Assembly (NCBI GenBank): GCA_026826555.1
Contig: JAKSZT010054396.1
Location: 17,720,581-17,784,580 of the forward strand
Direction of reading: 5' to 3'
Length of the DNA: 64,000 bases
From: Tolypeutes matacus
Lineage: Eukaryota; Chordata; Mammalia; Cingulata; Chlamyphoridae
Every line of letters starts with the position of its first letter. Within the stretch, counting starts at the first letter, position 1. Shown one piece after another: positions 12,020 through 24,296 of the stretch. A program made the position numbers and the translations under genes. The notes below the pieces were generated by a model. It made no database searches. It saw only the letters and a program-made list of their open reading frames with translations, and had not been told where the DNA came from.

Positions 12020-12440
12020 CCAGCACTGAATTGCAGGCTCCTCTGCCTCACTCAGTATGTCCATGCCACACTGGTCTTTCTTCTACTCCTTGGAGATCCT
12101 CACTCTTTCCTGCTTAAGGCCTATGCCTTGCTGTTCTATCTGTCTAGAATCTGGCTCTTTCTCATCATTCAGGTCTCAGCTCAAAGGGTACACCCTTGGA
12201 GACCTTTCCTGACCACTCTAGCTACAGGCACACCCCCACAGACACCGAATCACTCTGTTAGACCTCCTGGTTTTATTTAGAGCACTTATCAGCATCTGGT
12301 CCACTTCCACACCATCTGTCTTTTTCTCCCACTTAGATGTAAACTCCATGAGGGTTGGCCTGGACTGCTGTTTTGCTCTCATTCAGAACAGGGCTTGGCT
12401 CATAGCAAGTACTCAGTAAATATTGTGGCTGACTGAGCAC
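12020..12440 (+). mobile_element. L2 LINE 3' end
   Basis: Good match to the L2 tail: 'caggtctcagctcaaagggt', 'acctttcctgaccactct', 'gagcacttatcagcatctgg', 'tagatgtaaactccatgagg', ending 'gcaagtactcagtaaatatt'. No coding part retained. Confidence 0.82.
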
Positions 12441-12654
12441 ACAGGCGTGTACCCACACAACACTGATATGATACGTTATCTATGTTCACTTTTCTAACTG
12501 AACAGAGATCTTCGGCCATTTGACAGCAGGAGACATCTTTTCGGTGTGCTTGACTTGGAATCCGAAGTACTGGTCACCACTTGACACTGGGCATTACATT
12601 TAAGTCTTTTCCATCCTGTAGCTATGACTATTACTTGTATAATAATAATAGTTA

Positions 12655-12800
12655 GAATAAATAACTTCCATGTACTGAGGGCAATGTGCTCGGTGCCACA
12701 CCAGGCACTAGATACACATCATCTCACTGAATCTCATCATTGCTTTTTCAAGTGGGAACTATGACCCCGAAGTCCACACTGCCTGAGCCCGGGAATGGCA
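12655..12800 (-). mobile_element. MIR SINE remnant
   Basis: 'gtgctcggtgccacaccagg', then 'catcatctcactgaatctca' and a C-rich 'actatgaccccgaag': MIR in reverse orientation. Confidence 0.6.
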
Positions 12801-13914
12801 GGGTTGGGATGCGGCCCCTGGTTAGTGTGACCCTGAGGGCTCTGGTCCTAACTCCCACACTGCACTACGCTCTGCTGCTCCAGCTCCTCATCTACAAATG
12901 GCCTTAGCAATGCCAGTCCCAGCTCACCGCATTGTTGAGGATAAACTGGGGTAATGTAATAGAACATATTAGAAACTCTAAAGTCTCAGCAGACCCCTGC
13001 AGAAAGCCCTGCAAGCACAGCAAGACTGTGATCACACAGCCTCCTGCCCTCTCCCACCGCCTCCATTTCCATCCTTTGCCTACACTCTGCCTCCAACCCC
13101 TGAACCTTCCAAAACCACTGTGCAGGGTAATGCCTGGAAGTGTGGCATGTAGAGAATGCTCGGGTTCCTGAGGTCACAGCCAGGAAGGGGGGGAGAGGAG
13201 ACTGAGGCATAGCCAGCAAAGGTCAGCGGCCAATAGCCAGGACACACTGCTCCATCCTTGCTCAAATGACAACTGAGAATTTTTTTTTTTTTTTGCAGGG
13301 GAGGGACATATTTTACTAGCAAGACCTCCCTAGAAGTTGGGGCCTCAGGATATCTACATTTGGGAAATAAGACTCTAGAGCAATTTGACACATTTCCCTG
13401 TGTTTAAAGATTTAAATCATCTCTGGTCAATTCACTTTTCCTACAGCTGTATCAGGTTATGAGAATTCCAATTCCAGTGACCATATTTGCAAGCTTTTCT
13501 TTTCTCCATTGGGGTAAAAATAATACAGGCAGAGATTTCTGTGAGTGCTTAGAATTCCAGAGGGTAGCCAATATGAATTCTGATGCTATCAAAAAGAAAC
13601 CCAGCAGAAAGAATAAAAGGCAACATAAGGAACGTTTCTTTCCAGAGCTACGTCCAGTAGAGGATGTCAGAAAGGAAAGGGTCATGGCCATCAGAAACAA
13701 AGCTGCGGCCCTGCCGTTAACTAGCACAGTAGCTGTCTACCTGGGCACTGGATGTTGGGGGATTTCTACCCAGTTTTGGTCAAATGGGCCAAAGAAGACT
13801 GGTTTGCTGAGTGAGGATTAAGCAGAGAAAATGAAGGATTTACCATTGGATGGTGCTGGGAGAGAGAAAAGAGAGGGATTTTAAGTTTTGTACTCTGGGA
13901 ATGGGAGAATTGAT

Positions 13915-14100
13915 TTACTGATGTTGAACAAACATTTGTTGGGTATCCCTTATGTGCCAGGAACTGTGTTGGGTGCTCATAAAGATTAACACTTTTAAAG
14001 ATTAATTTCATTTCAATTTTAACTTCAAAGATTAATAAACCATGGTTACTGTCCTTGAGGGATTTATGGTCCAGGATGGGATACAACCAAGAAACAGGCA
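13915..14100 (-). mobile_element. L2-like remnant
   Basis: 'aacaaacatttgttgggtat', 'tatgtgccaggaactgtgtt' and 'gtccttgagggatttatggt' follow the reverse complement of old mammalian LINE tails. Confidence 0.55.
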
Positions 14101-15061
14101 GGTGGCTTCAGTGAAATGGCTAAATCCAAAGCAGGGAGTCCCAGGAACTCAGAGCCCTCCCTTACCTTTCCAGCTTCTCTCTCTACCACCTTTCAGGGCC
14201 AAACTTCTCAAACAGGTGGTTTCCAATGTGCTGACTTTGTCTCTTCACTCTCACCTGGCTCCTGCCCCACCATTCCACACACACACACAGCCCTTGTTGA
14301 GGTCCCTAAGGTCCATGGCTCTAGGACAATAGCCCAATTCTCAGACTTTCATCCTTTTTGATGTCTCAGCCTTCTCCAGTAGGTGCAAACATTCCCTCCT
14401 CTTAACATCAAACCCTCTTGGAGTTCCTCCTCCCAGCTACTGCTGCTTAATCTTCTTGGGCATCTCTTCCTCCTTAGTATGGTCCTCAATCTTGGATCCC
14501 TCAGGGCTCTTTCCTGGGCTGCCTTCTCCCACTACAGGCTTTTCCTCTACTGTGGTTGCCCTTACCACCTACATGACAACAGTCCCTGAGTGCATGCCTC
14601 CGTACCTAAGCAGGAATATGTCCACTCACTAGTTCCACTTGCATGTCTCACTGGTATGCCCCAAACTGAAGTTACCATCATCTCCGCACCCAAGTTGGCT
14701 CTTCCTCTAGGGAGTTATACCTTAGTATAACTCCCTGAAATATGGGAGTCATCCTGCACTTTTCACTCTCCCTTATTTTCACACTTTCATGGCATTCAAT
14801 CAATCACTAAGCCCAGTCAAGTCTTCCTTCTAGATTTCTCTCAAATCTGTCAGTTTATCCATCCCCACTGCTACCACCAAAGCCCATGCCAGTTTTTCAC
14901 TTGGATAACTGCTTCCTATGGTTTCCCCAAAGTATGGACATACTCACACACTTAAAGTGTGCTTTAAAAAAATCCTATTTGCCTTTAGACTTCTTCTGAG
15001 GCTAGGTATACCGTACTCTGTGGGAATGCAAGGAAAACCCATTTCCTAGGTCCACTCGTAC

Positions 15062-15245
15062 CTGGGTCTCGGGGTCATCTGAGCCCAGGCTGGCTGCTCC
15101 CAGCTTGACCACCTCAGCGAGCTGGGTGATGGTGGCTGCCGAGGACTGAGCTGCTTGGGCCAGTTTGTCTGGAGTGGATGCAGCCCCTGATACCAGCAGT
15201 TTTGTGTCTTCAACCAAGGCCTTGGCTGTTTTGAGAATGTTCTCC
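15062..15245 (-). CDS. TLN2: TLN2 exon P (R11)
   Basis: 184 nt. One base closes the split arginine, then 61 codons ENILKTAKALVEDTK..GSDDPETQ. Acceptor tttctcag, donor CAG|gtacga. Matches talin-1 about 2017-2077, R11. LLVSGAASTPDK is talin-2 specific compared with the talin-1 QNAAG segment. Confidence 0.97.
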
Positions 15246-16145
15246 CTGAGAAAGAGGGGAGAGGGAAACTTGATTACTTGTAGTTAGGAAGAAAAGAAAT
15301 CCTTCCTTGGGGGCTCTTCACTGCAGGGCTTTAATGAAGAGAGGCAGGGGCTTCCCTTGCCCCTTATCATGGGGGCTTCTATCTTCTGTGTAGGCAAAAC
15401 TGGGGAGGAAAGTGAACCCAGGAATCATGTATTCAATTAATACTAAAGCTTCAATTAAAGATTCAAGCCCACCAATTTGGCTTCTTTACCTTGGTCCTAC
15501 AGCTAAAATAAAAGGTCAGCTTCTTTTCTGTGGCTCCCATCATCCCCTTAAAATACTTCATAGGTACAGGGAGCTGGGAGGACACATGGATTGGGGCATT
15601 TTGTCCAGGACATCAAAGTCCAAGAAACTGGGTTCTGGAAGGATGACAGAGCACTGGGAATCTCCCTAGCCTAGTCCTGGGACTGAAGAGAGAAGAAGAA
15701 AGGATTGACAAAGATTCAGGGGCTCTCCAGCAGCCTGTGGGGAGTCCGGCAGGCTTTGACCCTCTACCTTTCAGTCACAGAAGAGCTAAACGTGCCTGCC
15801 CCTGCAACACCCAATCCCGCTGGGGTCAGTGAGCAAGAAAGTCAGCGGACAGGCTCTCTGGCTTGGAGAGCTAAGAGATCAGAAGGCCATGCTCTGCTGG
15901 AATAGGCTGGATTTAGGACTGTGACAGACAGTTCAGACATGACTCCATGTTTACAGCTGGCGATATGGGCTTATTTCGATTACATGGTTCACTCTTTCCA
16001 CTTGAACATCTTGTTGAAATCAAAACTGATAACCACATTTCTGGCTCCCAGGCAACGTCTCCAGAGTCAATGAGGGGGTTTCAAAGGCAGGCCAGCCTGA
16101 AGCTTTCCCTGCCAGGGAACCTCCAGACGGCCCCTGCTCCCGCAC
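15246..16145 (-). other. TLN2: Intron O-P
   Basis: 900 bp, phase 2. No repeat or non-coding RNA recognised. Confidence 0.95.
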
Positions 16146-16312
16146 CTGTGGTCTGCAAAGGTCTCATTGTTCTCTGCATTCAGTGTCCCTGCAGTTGCAA
16201 ACATGATGGTGGTGTCCAGGTCGGCGATGATCCCAGACACGGCAGTGGCAGCTGTGATACACGCCTGGGTCCCCTTGTTCCCAGCCTGGAGAGCTGACAG
16301 CACCAAGGACAC
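16146..16312 (-). CDS. TLN2: TLN2 exon O (end of VBS3, start of R11)
   Basis: 167 nt: 55 codons VSLVLSALQAGNKG..ETFADH plus two bases of an arginine codon (phase 2 donor, CACAG|gtgcgg). Acceptor ccaacag. Matches talin-1 about 1961-2016. VSLVLSALQ finishes the VBS3 helix; GNKGTQACITAATAV begins R11, part of integrin-binding site 2 (IBS2). Confidence 0.97.
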
Positions 16313-17324
16313 CTGTTGGTAGAAACCAAGAACATAATGGGAAGCCCCACGGCTGGGGTGGGGAGAGATGCTTCTACTCAGAAGAAAGAAAAAAGATGCC
16401 AGAAAGTGCCCTGCAAAATGAGTGCGAGTTGGCAGGTGTTTCCTGAGCCTCTCCTAGAGTGCTCTTCTCTGAAAACAAGTAACAAGTCAAGGGGCTTCTG
16501 GCTGGGGAGAAGGGTTAGGTAGACACAACCATGATGTGTAAGACACAAGGTGGGGATGGGAGGGCAGCAAGATTAGAAGAGCAGGGACATGCAGCAAGAG
16601 ACAGCTGAAAATGCTAGTTTCCAAGACTGAGCAGTCTCTGCCACAGGTGATCCTTCTCTAGGTGTCCTAAACCAGGACCCTTTGCTGTGAGAAGTGGCAG
16701 AGCCGAGGCCAGCTCAGGAAGATCATGTTGCTTGCCCACTCTTGCAAATTATGCAGCTTGGACCCCTGTGTCCCTTCCTAGTGCTCCCGCTACAAGTTAT
16801 AAGAAGGCCTTCTATGGGGAATTTGGCAAGAATAACTTCAACAACAAGGAAAATCTTTCAAAGTAGGGAAATGCCTTCCTTGAGCTGAGAGATTTATTCC
16901 TCATTCTGTGGAGCCCAGGGAGGCCCGAACGCTCCTGTGGGCTGTGGGAGAAGTGCAGGCTGTGGCTGAGCCTCCGTCAGGGGCCCGGACAGAGAGGCCT
17001 CTGTAGCAGTAGCTTCCAGTTGAGGGATTCCCCCCATCTGCCCCTAAGGTTTCTAAAACAGTACTGAGATCTATGTGCTACAAATTCAGGAAAAGGAAGA
17101 TGGAAAAGCCACACAAAGCACAGATACTTTAGCTATTACTCCAAGCAGCCTGTAAAATAACTGACCTGAAAAATGACTCCCCAAAATAAGCAAAGCAAAA
17201 GATTAATATACTTCAGGTGAATGAGCTACTGGGAATGAAAGGACATTACAACAGAGTATCACATTATACAGGGAAAGCTTCCTGGGAGAAATGAGTTTTG
17301 GAGGCAAGTTTTCAAAGAATGGCC

Positions 17325-17500
17325 AGTATTTACTAAATGGCTAACCCCATGTTTGGCACTGAGCCAAGCACTTTTACACGTCGTAGCATATTTAATCTTC
17401 ACAACCCTATAAGCTTAGCTATTCTATCTTTATCCCCATATCACATGTGAGAAAATCAAGGCTTGGAAAGGTGAAATAGTTTACCGAAGATCCTAGAGCC
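17325..17500 (-). mobile_element. MIR SINE remnant
   Basis: 'gagccaagcacttttacacg', 'atttaatcttcacaacccta', 'tgagaaaatcaaggcttgga': reverse MIR order. Confidence 0.65.
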
Positions 17501-17534
17501 TTACTCACTACACTATGTGACTCTCTTTCAAACA

Positions 17535-17660
17535 GTTGCCTTTAGAGTTAGAAAACCTAGTGCAAGTTCCAGCTCTTCCATAAAGGAGCATGGGGCGTCA
17601 ATCAAGTCGCTTAACCCATGCCCACATCACTGTCCTCAGTCTGCAAATAAAGAGGTTGCA
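17535..17660 (+). mobile_element. MIR SINE remnant
   Basis: 'agttagaaaacctagtgcaa', 'caagtcgcttaacccatg', 'ctcagtctgcaaataaag': diverged forward MIR. Confidence 0.45.
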
Positions 17661-18052
17661 TAAAAGGGATCCTTAGCACTTGGGAGCCTTTTGAGAAGAC
17701 AGACAAGGGGCATAAATTGCCAAAAGGCCTTGCAGGAGAGCTTCCAGCTTAGGGTCTCCCTGCAGCTGTCTCCTGGCTGCTGATAGGGGCTCTGATATGG
17801 TGTGTCCACAAACAGCCCTTCAAGAAGTTTGCCCACCAGGGCCTGACCTTCGTGGGCCACTCACTCCCAGTCTTCTGAGCCTATGGATGCCCCAGTTCCT
17901 GGGGAACACTTGGGTGATGAGGGAAGATGAGACAGCCAACTCGGCTGCATTATCTTTGGCCTAGTTTCCCACTCATGTCCCCAATGACAGTGGACAACTG
18001 GGAGCCAGTGCCAGTTACTCTGGCAGTATCTGAGCCGAGGGCTGCTCCTTAC

Positions 18053-18199
18053 CTTCTCAGTTACGGCACGGGCACACTCGATCAGCTCCCTCTTGGTGTA
18101 GCTGTCTGTGGGACACACTTGGAGGGCCCCCGCCTTCTGGACCAGGAAGATACAGCCATGGCCCAGGTCCTGCACACGGGTGCGGATCTGGAATCCAAT
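18053..18199 (-). CDS. TLN2: TLN2 exon N (R10, first part of VBS3)
   Basis: 147 nt, 49 codons, phase 0, IGFQIRTRVQDLGHG..ECARAVTEK. Acceptor ctccacag, donor AAG|gtaagg. Matches talin-1 about 1912-1960. The terminal YTKRELIECARAVTEK is the first two thirds of the vinculin-binding helix called VBS3 in talin-1 (about 1944-1969); the helix continues in exon O. Confidence 0.97.
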
Positions 18200-18539
18200 C
18201 TGTGGAGGGAAACCATGCGGCGGAAGGAGAAACATGAAGGACCCTGCCATCAAGATCTTCCCTACGTGGAAATTTTCTCCTATGTCATTTGGGAGCCTTG
18301 CTAGGAAAATTCCACTCCCACCAGGAGTCTGTGTTTAGTCAAGTATGGGCTTTGGTTGATTTTGCTTCCCTTTTCATAGATTGTAAAATGCCCACAGTCT
18401 CCAGTTAGTAAACTTGTACACCTCATTGTCTGATCATAATGCCTTCCTAGAGCTTGTTGCTTTTTCTGGTTTATAGCTTGTATGTATCCTGAGCCACCTG
18501 ATGAGAATGTTAATTATGTGAACTTTGTGGGATAATACA

Positions 18540-18650
18540 GTTTTTCATTCAACAAGAATTTATTGATCCTCTACTGTGTGTCAGAATCTCTTCTAGGCAG
18601 GTAATACATCTAATTTATTCCTCACAACAACTCTAGGGGGTAATTAGAAG
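18540..18650 (-). mobile_element. L2/MIR-like remnant
   Basis: 'caacaagaatttattgatcc', 'tgtgtgtcagaatctcttct' and 'tcctcacaacaactctaggg' match old LINE/SINE tails in reverse. Confidence 0.5.
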
Positions 18651-19584
18651 TGCAAGTAATATTGCTTTATTAGTGTTCAGCATATTCTGAAGTGTTCAGA
18701 TTCCTGCAAAATTGGTAAGTTTACCAACTAGTACACTCCCTTCCTTAGCTGCACCGCATCGTGAAACTGACCTTATTGAATCCAGGCTTCCTTTCTTTCA
18801 GACCAAGTTTAGGTTTCCTTAAAATGGTACATTTTTATAGCCAAAGGCTCAGCAGTACACATTCTTTTAAATGACTACTGGTTGTGTGATTGTAAGGTAC
18901 TTAGCCTAAGTTCCTCCGTAGGCTGAGAAGCCAAGAGAGCGCCACTGTGGATAGCTGCCAGCTGTCTCCTTTAAGGTCTAATGATTCCACCTCCGCCTCC
19001 CCACACTTTGCATTCCTCCTGCTGTTTCACATCAGTTTTTACTTTGGCCTGATCAATGCATAAATAACCTGCCTTCCAGCCCAGGTAAACAACTAAAAAC
19101 AAAACAAAACCAAAAAACCTTAAGCATGAATCAATAAGAATTATTTTCAAGAATCCACAATAGCCAGAAGCTGTGGCTTATTCTTCCAGCATCTATCAAG
19201 AATAGTTACTAAAAGATTGTAGGTGTGGATAAACCTGGGAGCTTTTGGCTGCCTGGATGCCGCCTTCTGATATCACCTCATTAGTCCAAGTTGAAAGAAG
19301 GGTGACTTTCGGGAGTGGGTCTGTAACTCTCACTCTGTCATTACTGAAACACATACCACTTTTAGGGAAAATGGCTATTCCTTTAACCATTTAAGACCTA
19401 AAGGACTTAAAAACCCATTTAGCAGAAATTTCTCCTGATCTAGAAAGTTGAGCTTCTGCTCTTTTGGGTGTCTATTTTACATGGGGAGCTGTAAAAAGAT
19501 CACAATTAGGCCACAGATATAAAAATGTTAAGGCTCTGCTGGGAAAGCCACTGGAGAAGAATGGAGTAAGACATATTTATGGAA

Positions 19585-19750
19585 TTTCAAAACAGAAGAG
19601 ACCTTATCGGTTCAACCTCCCCATGTAACAGATAAAGATACTGAGGCCAAAGAAGTGATGGAATTTGGCCAAGACCACACAGCTGTTCTCCGGCAGAGCT
19701 TGGTAAGGATCCAGGTCGTTAATCCTAAACACAGTGCTCTATTCATTAGA
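19585..19750 (-). mobile_element. MIR-like remnant
   Basis: 'gtaacagataaagatactga', 'ggccaagaccacacagctgt', 'aacacagtgctctattcatt': the reverse MIR 'cagatgaggaaactgagg' layout. Confidence 0.6.
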
Positions 19751-21284
19751 TCAGTGCTTTTCTAACTGCTTCTAGTTTTCCACTTAGCAGCAGATCCCTT
19801 TCCCCCAAATGAAATGTTTTGTGGAACCTTAACATGTAAAATAGATAGAAGTAGTTTGTTATTAGTATACTCTTCTTTTATGAGCTAAAGTTTGAGTCAA
19901 GGATATTGACTCAATAAAAAGTCAACAGCAAAATTGCATGAACCAAAGTTTTAAGGAGGAGTAGGATAGATGTGAAGGCAAATTGTGGCCTCAGCCACCA
20001 ACTTATATCTATATTTTGCATTGGTTGCAGTGTTGTGAAAACCCTGTTAGGTGTGTAAATAACAGCAAACGGAAGCACTTTTCTCTCAGTTCCCCAACCA
20101 CAGCAGTGAAGGCTCAAGCAGCAGCAGTCTGAGGTCTGCACAAAAATAGCTCAGCAGCCCAACTTAATTCACTGGGTGACTCCCAATGGGTTAGCATTTA
20201 GCCTAGGACACACTCGAGAACATGCAGCTTTTCATAAATGTTTTAAATAGTTAAATTATTTAAAAAATGAGCCTGAAACAAACATGTGCAGAACCTCCAT
20301 AGTCCCCGAAGGATATGGTTTGAAACAGTGTGCTAGAAAAAGTCCAGGCTCTCAAAGAGCACTTCCCCTGCTCCCCGCACGGAACCAAGCCTGAGCTTTC
20401 TGTTTGCAGAACGGCAGGGCACTGTGACCAAGGCACACCTCTGAAATCACGGCAGGGAGGAGGGTTCTGCCCATGAGCTGTCTCAAAGCTGAAGCCGATG
20501 GGAAGACAGATGATAAATGGGAATATACCCTCAGCAGCACTCTCGTGATCCTCAGCTCCTCTCAAAAGGCTTTGCTTTGAAAACACACCCAAAGTCCTGC
20601 CACTCAGCCCCTTTCTTGGAGGTGGCATAACACATGCAGCAAGGGACCCTGCAAATCCTGAGATGGAGCTGGTGCCACTTGGAATTCTAGTTAGGAAGCT
20701 CCAAGGAAAAACTGCGCCAGAAGGGAAAGGGATGAGACCAAAAAAGGGCAACAGGTGCAAAAGTCTTTGGAGTTCTGGGCCAAGTGGGGGCTCTGTCCCG
20801 ACAGTGATCTCTTGAGTATCTGGAGACCCCTTAAGTCTTGGCCATACAAACCTCTTGCATTTTGCTGCATACTCCTATCTGGACAGCTCGCAGGAGGGCC
20901 TTAAGTATTATCAAGGACATATGGAAATAAGCCTCACTCATTCGTTTTCATAGGCTGAGAGGGCTGCACGTAACAGGGGTAAGGGATCTCAGAATTCCAG
21001 CCCATCCCTACCCCATTCACCCTCTCACAGGTGTGGGCAGCCCGAGCAGTAGAAAGGACCACAGACCCAGCCGCCAGCTCTGCCCTTTCCCTGGCCTTTG
21101 GACTATCTGGGTGAGCCTACTAACCTCATGGGACCTTTGTTCTCTGGCCCGTGAAACTGAACAGAACCTGCCCACTTCCCAGGGCTGATGGGAAATCCAA
21201 ATGAAAAGGTGCATGTGAAGCATCTCAAAGTAGGAAGTGCCATGTGAAGGTTTACTGCTGAAAAAGAGGCAGCTTGCTATGGGG

Positions 21285-21590
21285 GAGAGAATAAAGGTTG
21301 TGATGCTTGACAAACCTAGGTTCAAATTCTGACACTTCCATTATTTACTTGTTAACATTCACTTATTTGAAAATGTTTTAAAAAATGGCTCCAACACTAA
21401 CTACTGTAGTTGTGTGGTCTAGGGAAATTTAGCGATGCTTCCTGAGCCTCAGTTTCCTTATCTGTATAACACAGCAAATGAGTCCTGTCTCATACTGCAG
21501 CTGCATGGGTCAATGGGATAGTAGGTATAAAATACCCAGCACGGTGCCTGACATGTGGCATGGACTTCACAAATAACTCTATTTCCCATA
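21285..21590 (+). mobile_element. MIR SINE, long copy with insertion
   Basis: Starts with 'cctaggttcaaattctgaca' and resumes with 'gagcctcagtttccttatct' and 'acccagcacggtgcctgaca'. The middle carries about 70 bp that does not align by eye. Confidence 0.65.
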
Positions 21591-22583
21591 GGTTCATGGG
21601 ATAGCTGGGGCTCTTAAATGAAAGAGGCAAAAGAGCAAACTCACTCTACTGGCAGTTTCACTGAACGTTTTGTTCTATGGGAGGAACAGCTTAGAAAGGG
21701 AAAGCATTTTTAAGACTATATTCAAACAGATAAGGAATTTTTAAACGCTAAGCTTCTCAAAGCAACACCAAACTTCTCAGCAAAGATGACCAGCCCAGTG
21801 GGTGATCCAACTGACAACAGTGTCTATTATAAAGAAATGCTGCTCAAAGATGTAAAACTGGGAATTTGTGTGTGTGTGTAAGAGTTTATTGCGTGGTCAG
21901 CCAGCAAGGAGACTGGAGGCAAGCCTCAGATCAGTCTCCAAAACTGGGAGTTTTAACTAGCAACTTTAGTAAAGTATTACTCAAGCCTCAAGTAAAACCC
22001 TCAATTCCCTTCTTCCTCAAATAAAAAAGTAAAACGGACAAAGTTGTCCCCTGGTTTTGTGCCTTGAGGGAATTAGAAGCCTGGCCTTTATGAAGTTTCA
22101 GGTGGAATTTCAATTGTCAGGGTCTACAAAATACTCATCTTCCTTACTGCATAAAACTAAACAAAATGTACTGATTTTTCTCAAGTCTTATAAAAATTAC
22201 ATTTGAAACCAGAGAAAACATAATTTGTCTGGGATAGCCTATGAGGATTAAGGTAATAATGGACGTTATCTGATGAACTCTGTTGCTTCTCCTTGGAGAA
22301 AATGGAAGGGCAAAAGAGAGAGTGGCTACAACAGAAGCAGTGCATTACTCTCCCATCTACAGAAAGTGTGTCTTGGAGTGGAGAGTCTTAGAGAATTCTA
22401 GACTTGGACACCAACCTAATCTGGGGAAAGGAACTGTGGTTCTCGCCACAGGCGCTATAACAAATGTTCCCACCAGCTTTTAAGACATCCAATATTACAA
22501 GTGGTTAGAGCAAATTTTCCTCAGAGCAAAAACTGTAGTCACTAAATCTTTTCCTCAGAATTTATGAGTTGTGGCTCAAGGGA

Positions 22584-22604
22584 TTTTTTTTTTTTTTTTT
22601 TTTT
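22584..22604. repeat. Poly-T run
   Basis: About 21 T followed by 'aaagaggaaactgatc'. It may be the tail of a lost minus-strand retroelement, but no body is recognised. Confidence 0.75.
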
Positions 22605-24188
22605 AAAGAGGAAACTGATCTTAAATTATAAAGCTCCTTGAGGATTTTATCTCAAGAAAAGTTTTTACAGTGATGTTTATAAAAGTTTGAATTTTCCATT
22701 GCAAAATGAGCAGCTAAAGGTCCTGCTTGGTGTTTAGAGGGCAGAGCTTTTCATGCAATCGTCAGTCCTGGAAAAGACCGAAATGCTGACTTGGCACGGC
22801 AAACTGTAGGACTGCAGAGAAGGGGAACAGTTTCTTATTTGCCCTGGATATAAATATTTTCACATGCTGTGATGTGGGACCCTCTTAGCTATACAAATAA
22901 TCCCAACATCTTGGAATAGAAAACTACATTGCTTCAGGGATCTCCTAACCGTCTCAGTTTCTCCCAAATATCTGTCTGGCAAATGTACACAAAGAATTTT
23001 CCTTTGTAAGCCACTGGTAATTTTATATTCTCTCTGTCTCTTTTCAATCCAGGTCTCACTGCTCTTGTGTCTGGAATGTAAAATACATCTCAAGTTGTAA
23101 TGGTGAAAAGGGAATACCTTAATGAAAATGTCAGCTGCTACAAATGCAAGGCCATTTGCAACTTGCAGTTCTGCTTTTAGCAGTATGTTTTCTTTCATGG
23201 CTGTGTATGCATTATTTTCTATTTTGCTTCAATGGTCTGGGTTGCAGGAAGAAAATCTGTTTGCTTCACACATGGGGAAGGCAGCTTATGAGAATTTGGA
23301 TGTGGAAAGGGCCCCACATACACCATCTGGTCTCCACTAGAAAACTCATGCAGGTCAATATGGAAACTAACCGAGGCTCATTGGCAATTCCATTTTTTTA
23401 AAGGTCTCTGGAGCCAGAGATCCAAATCTCCCTCACAATCAGTCTCTTTCAGTTTTCAAGCCCTTTCAAGGTTGCCAAGGTCCCCAAGACCCAACACTTC
23501 TTCCTCATGTCCAACCAAACTTTTCCTTCCTGCAATGTAGTTACTTAGTCATGTTTATGAAATTCTATACTCATTAATCTAATAGTTTATGAGTGCAAGC
23601 AATCTTACTGAAATAGGGTATCTACTGAAAAAAACAAACAAAACCCAAAAAACTGTGATGGGCCTGCATAAAGAATCAATAGAATCCTGATGCATGTCTT
23701 TGATAACTGTTCTTTCTTGGTAGTGACTGAACAGAATTATTCATGCTGCAGCCTAAAGACTCAATCATTCAAAAATCTCCAAATGCAGGCACTGTTTGAA
23801 ACTTAAGTAATCCCATGCTGGTTATATATGTATGTAAGTACTTATATATGATAACTCTATTTCCATGCATTGTTATGACATACATTAGAGAGGGATTTTG
23901 TTTTGGATTTCATTTCTATAGTATCTCTGGGAGTCATTATCAGGATTTGCTTCAACCCAACTCCCTGGAGAAATGGCAGCACTGGATAACTTAGGGCACA
24001 TTGACTATCATCACAAGCAGAAGGGAAGATAAGTCATTTAGGAACTTCTTGAACATGGTTAGTGCTCAATAAATGGCTTTCTGAATTTCATGGAATGTAT
24101 TTACTTTCATCTTCCCAATGGCCCCTGCAATCCTTTCCATTATTCCTTATTTTAGACTGAGCTTTCTTTTACTAAGAAGGCATGTGCT

Positions 24189-24296
24189 AGGGGTCGGATG
24201 TGGCTCAACTGGTTGGGCATCCGTCTCCCATATGGAGGGACCCGGGTTCAATCCCCGAGGACCTCCCGGTAAAAAAAAAAAAAAAAAAAAAAAAAA
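24189..24296 (+). mobile_element. DAS-type tRNA-derived SINE
   Basis: Head with A-box region TGGCTCAACTGG, B box GGTTCAATCCC, then CCTCCCGGT and a 26-nt poly-A. Imperfect target repeats AAGGCATGTGCT (24177-24188) and AAGGCACATGCT (24295-24306) differ by two transitions. This head is characteristic of armadillo SINEs and supports the species call. Confidence 0.95.

Larger units (their letters stand above)
11615..15061 (-). other. TLN2: Intron P-Q
   Basis: 3,447 bp. Contains an L2 3' end (12020-12440), a MIR (12655-12800), an L2-like piece (13915-14100), a poly-T run at about 13280-13296 and a short CA run near 14278. The rest is unassigned. Confidence 0.9.
16313..18052 (-). other. TLN2: Intron N-O
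   Basis: 1,740 bp interrupting the VBS3 helix. Contains two MIR remnants (17325-17500 and 17535-17660); the rest is unassigned. Confidence 0.9.

Noticed and set aside
13459..13821. 120-codon plus-strand frame with a Lys/Arg-rich segment
   Set aside because: No homolog recognised, no splice or promoter context, antisense to a TLN2 intron.
20260..20760. 166-codon open frame on the minus strand
   Set aside because: Low-complexity hydrophobic and Ser/Pro mixture with no family resemblance; intronic and probably chance.
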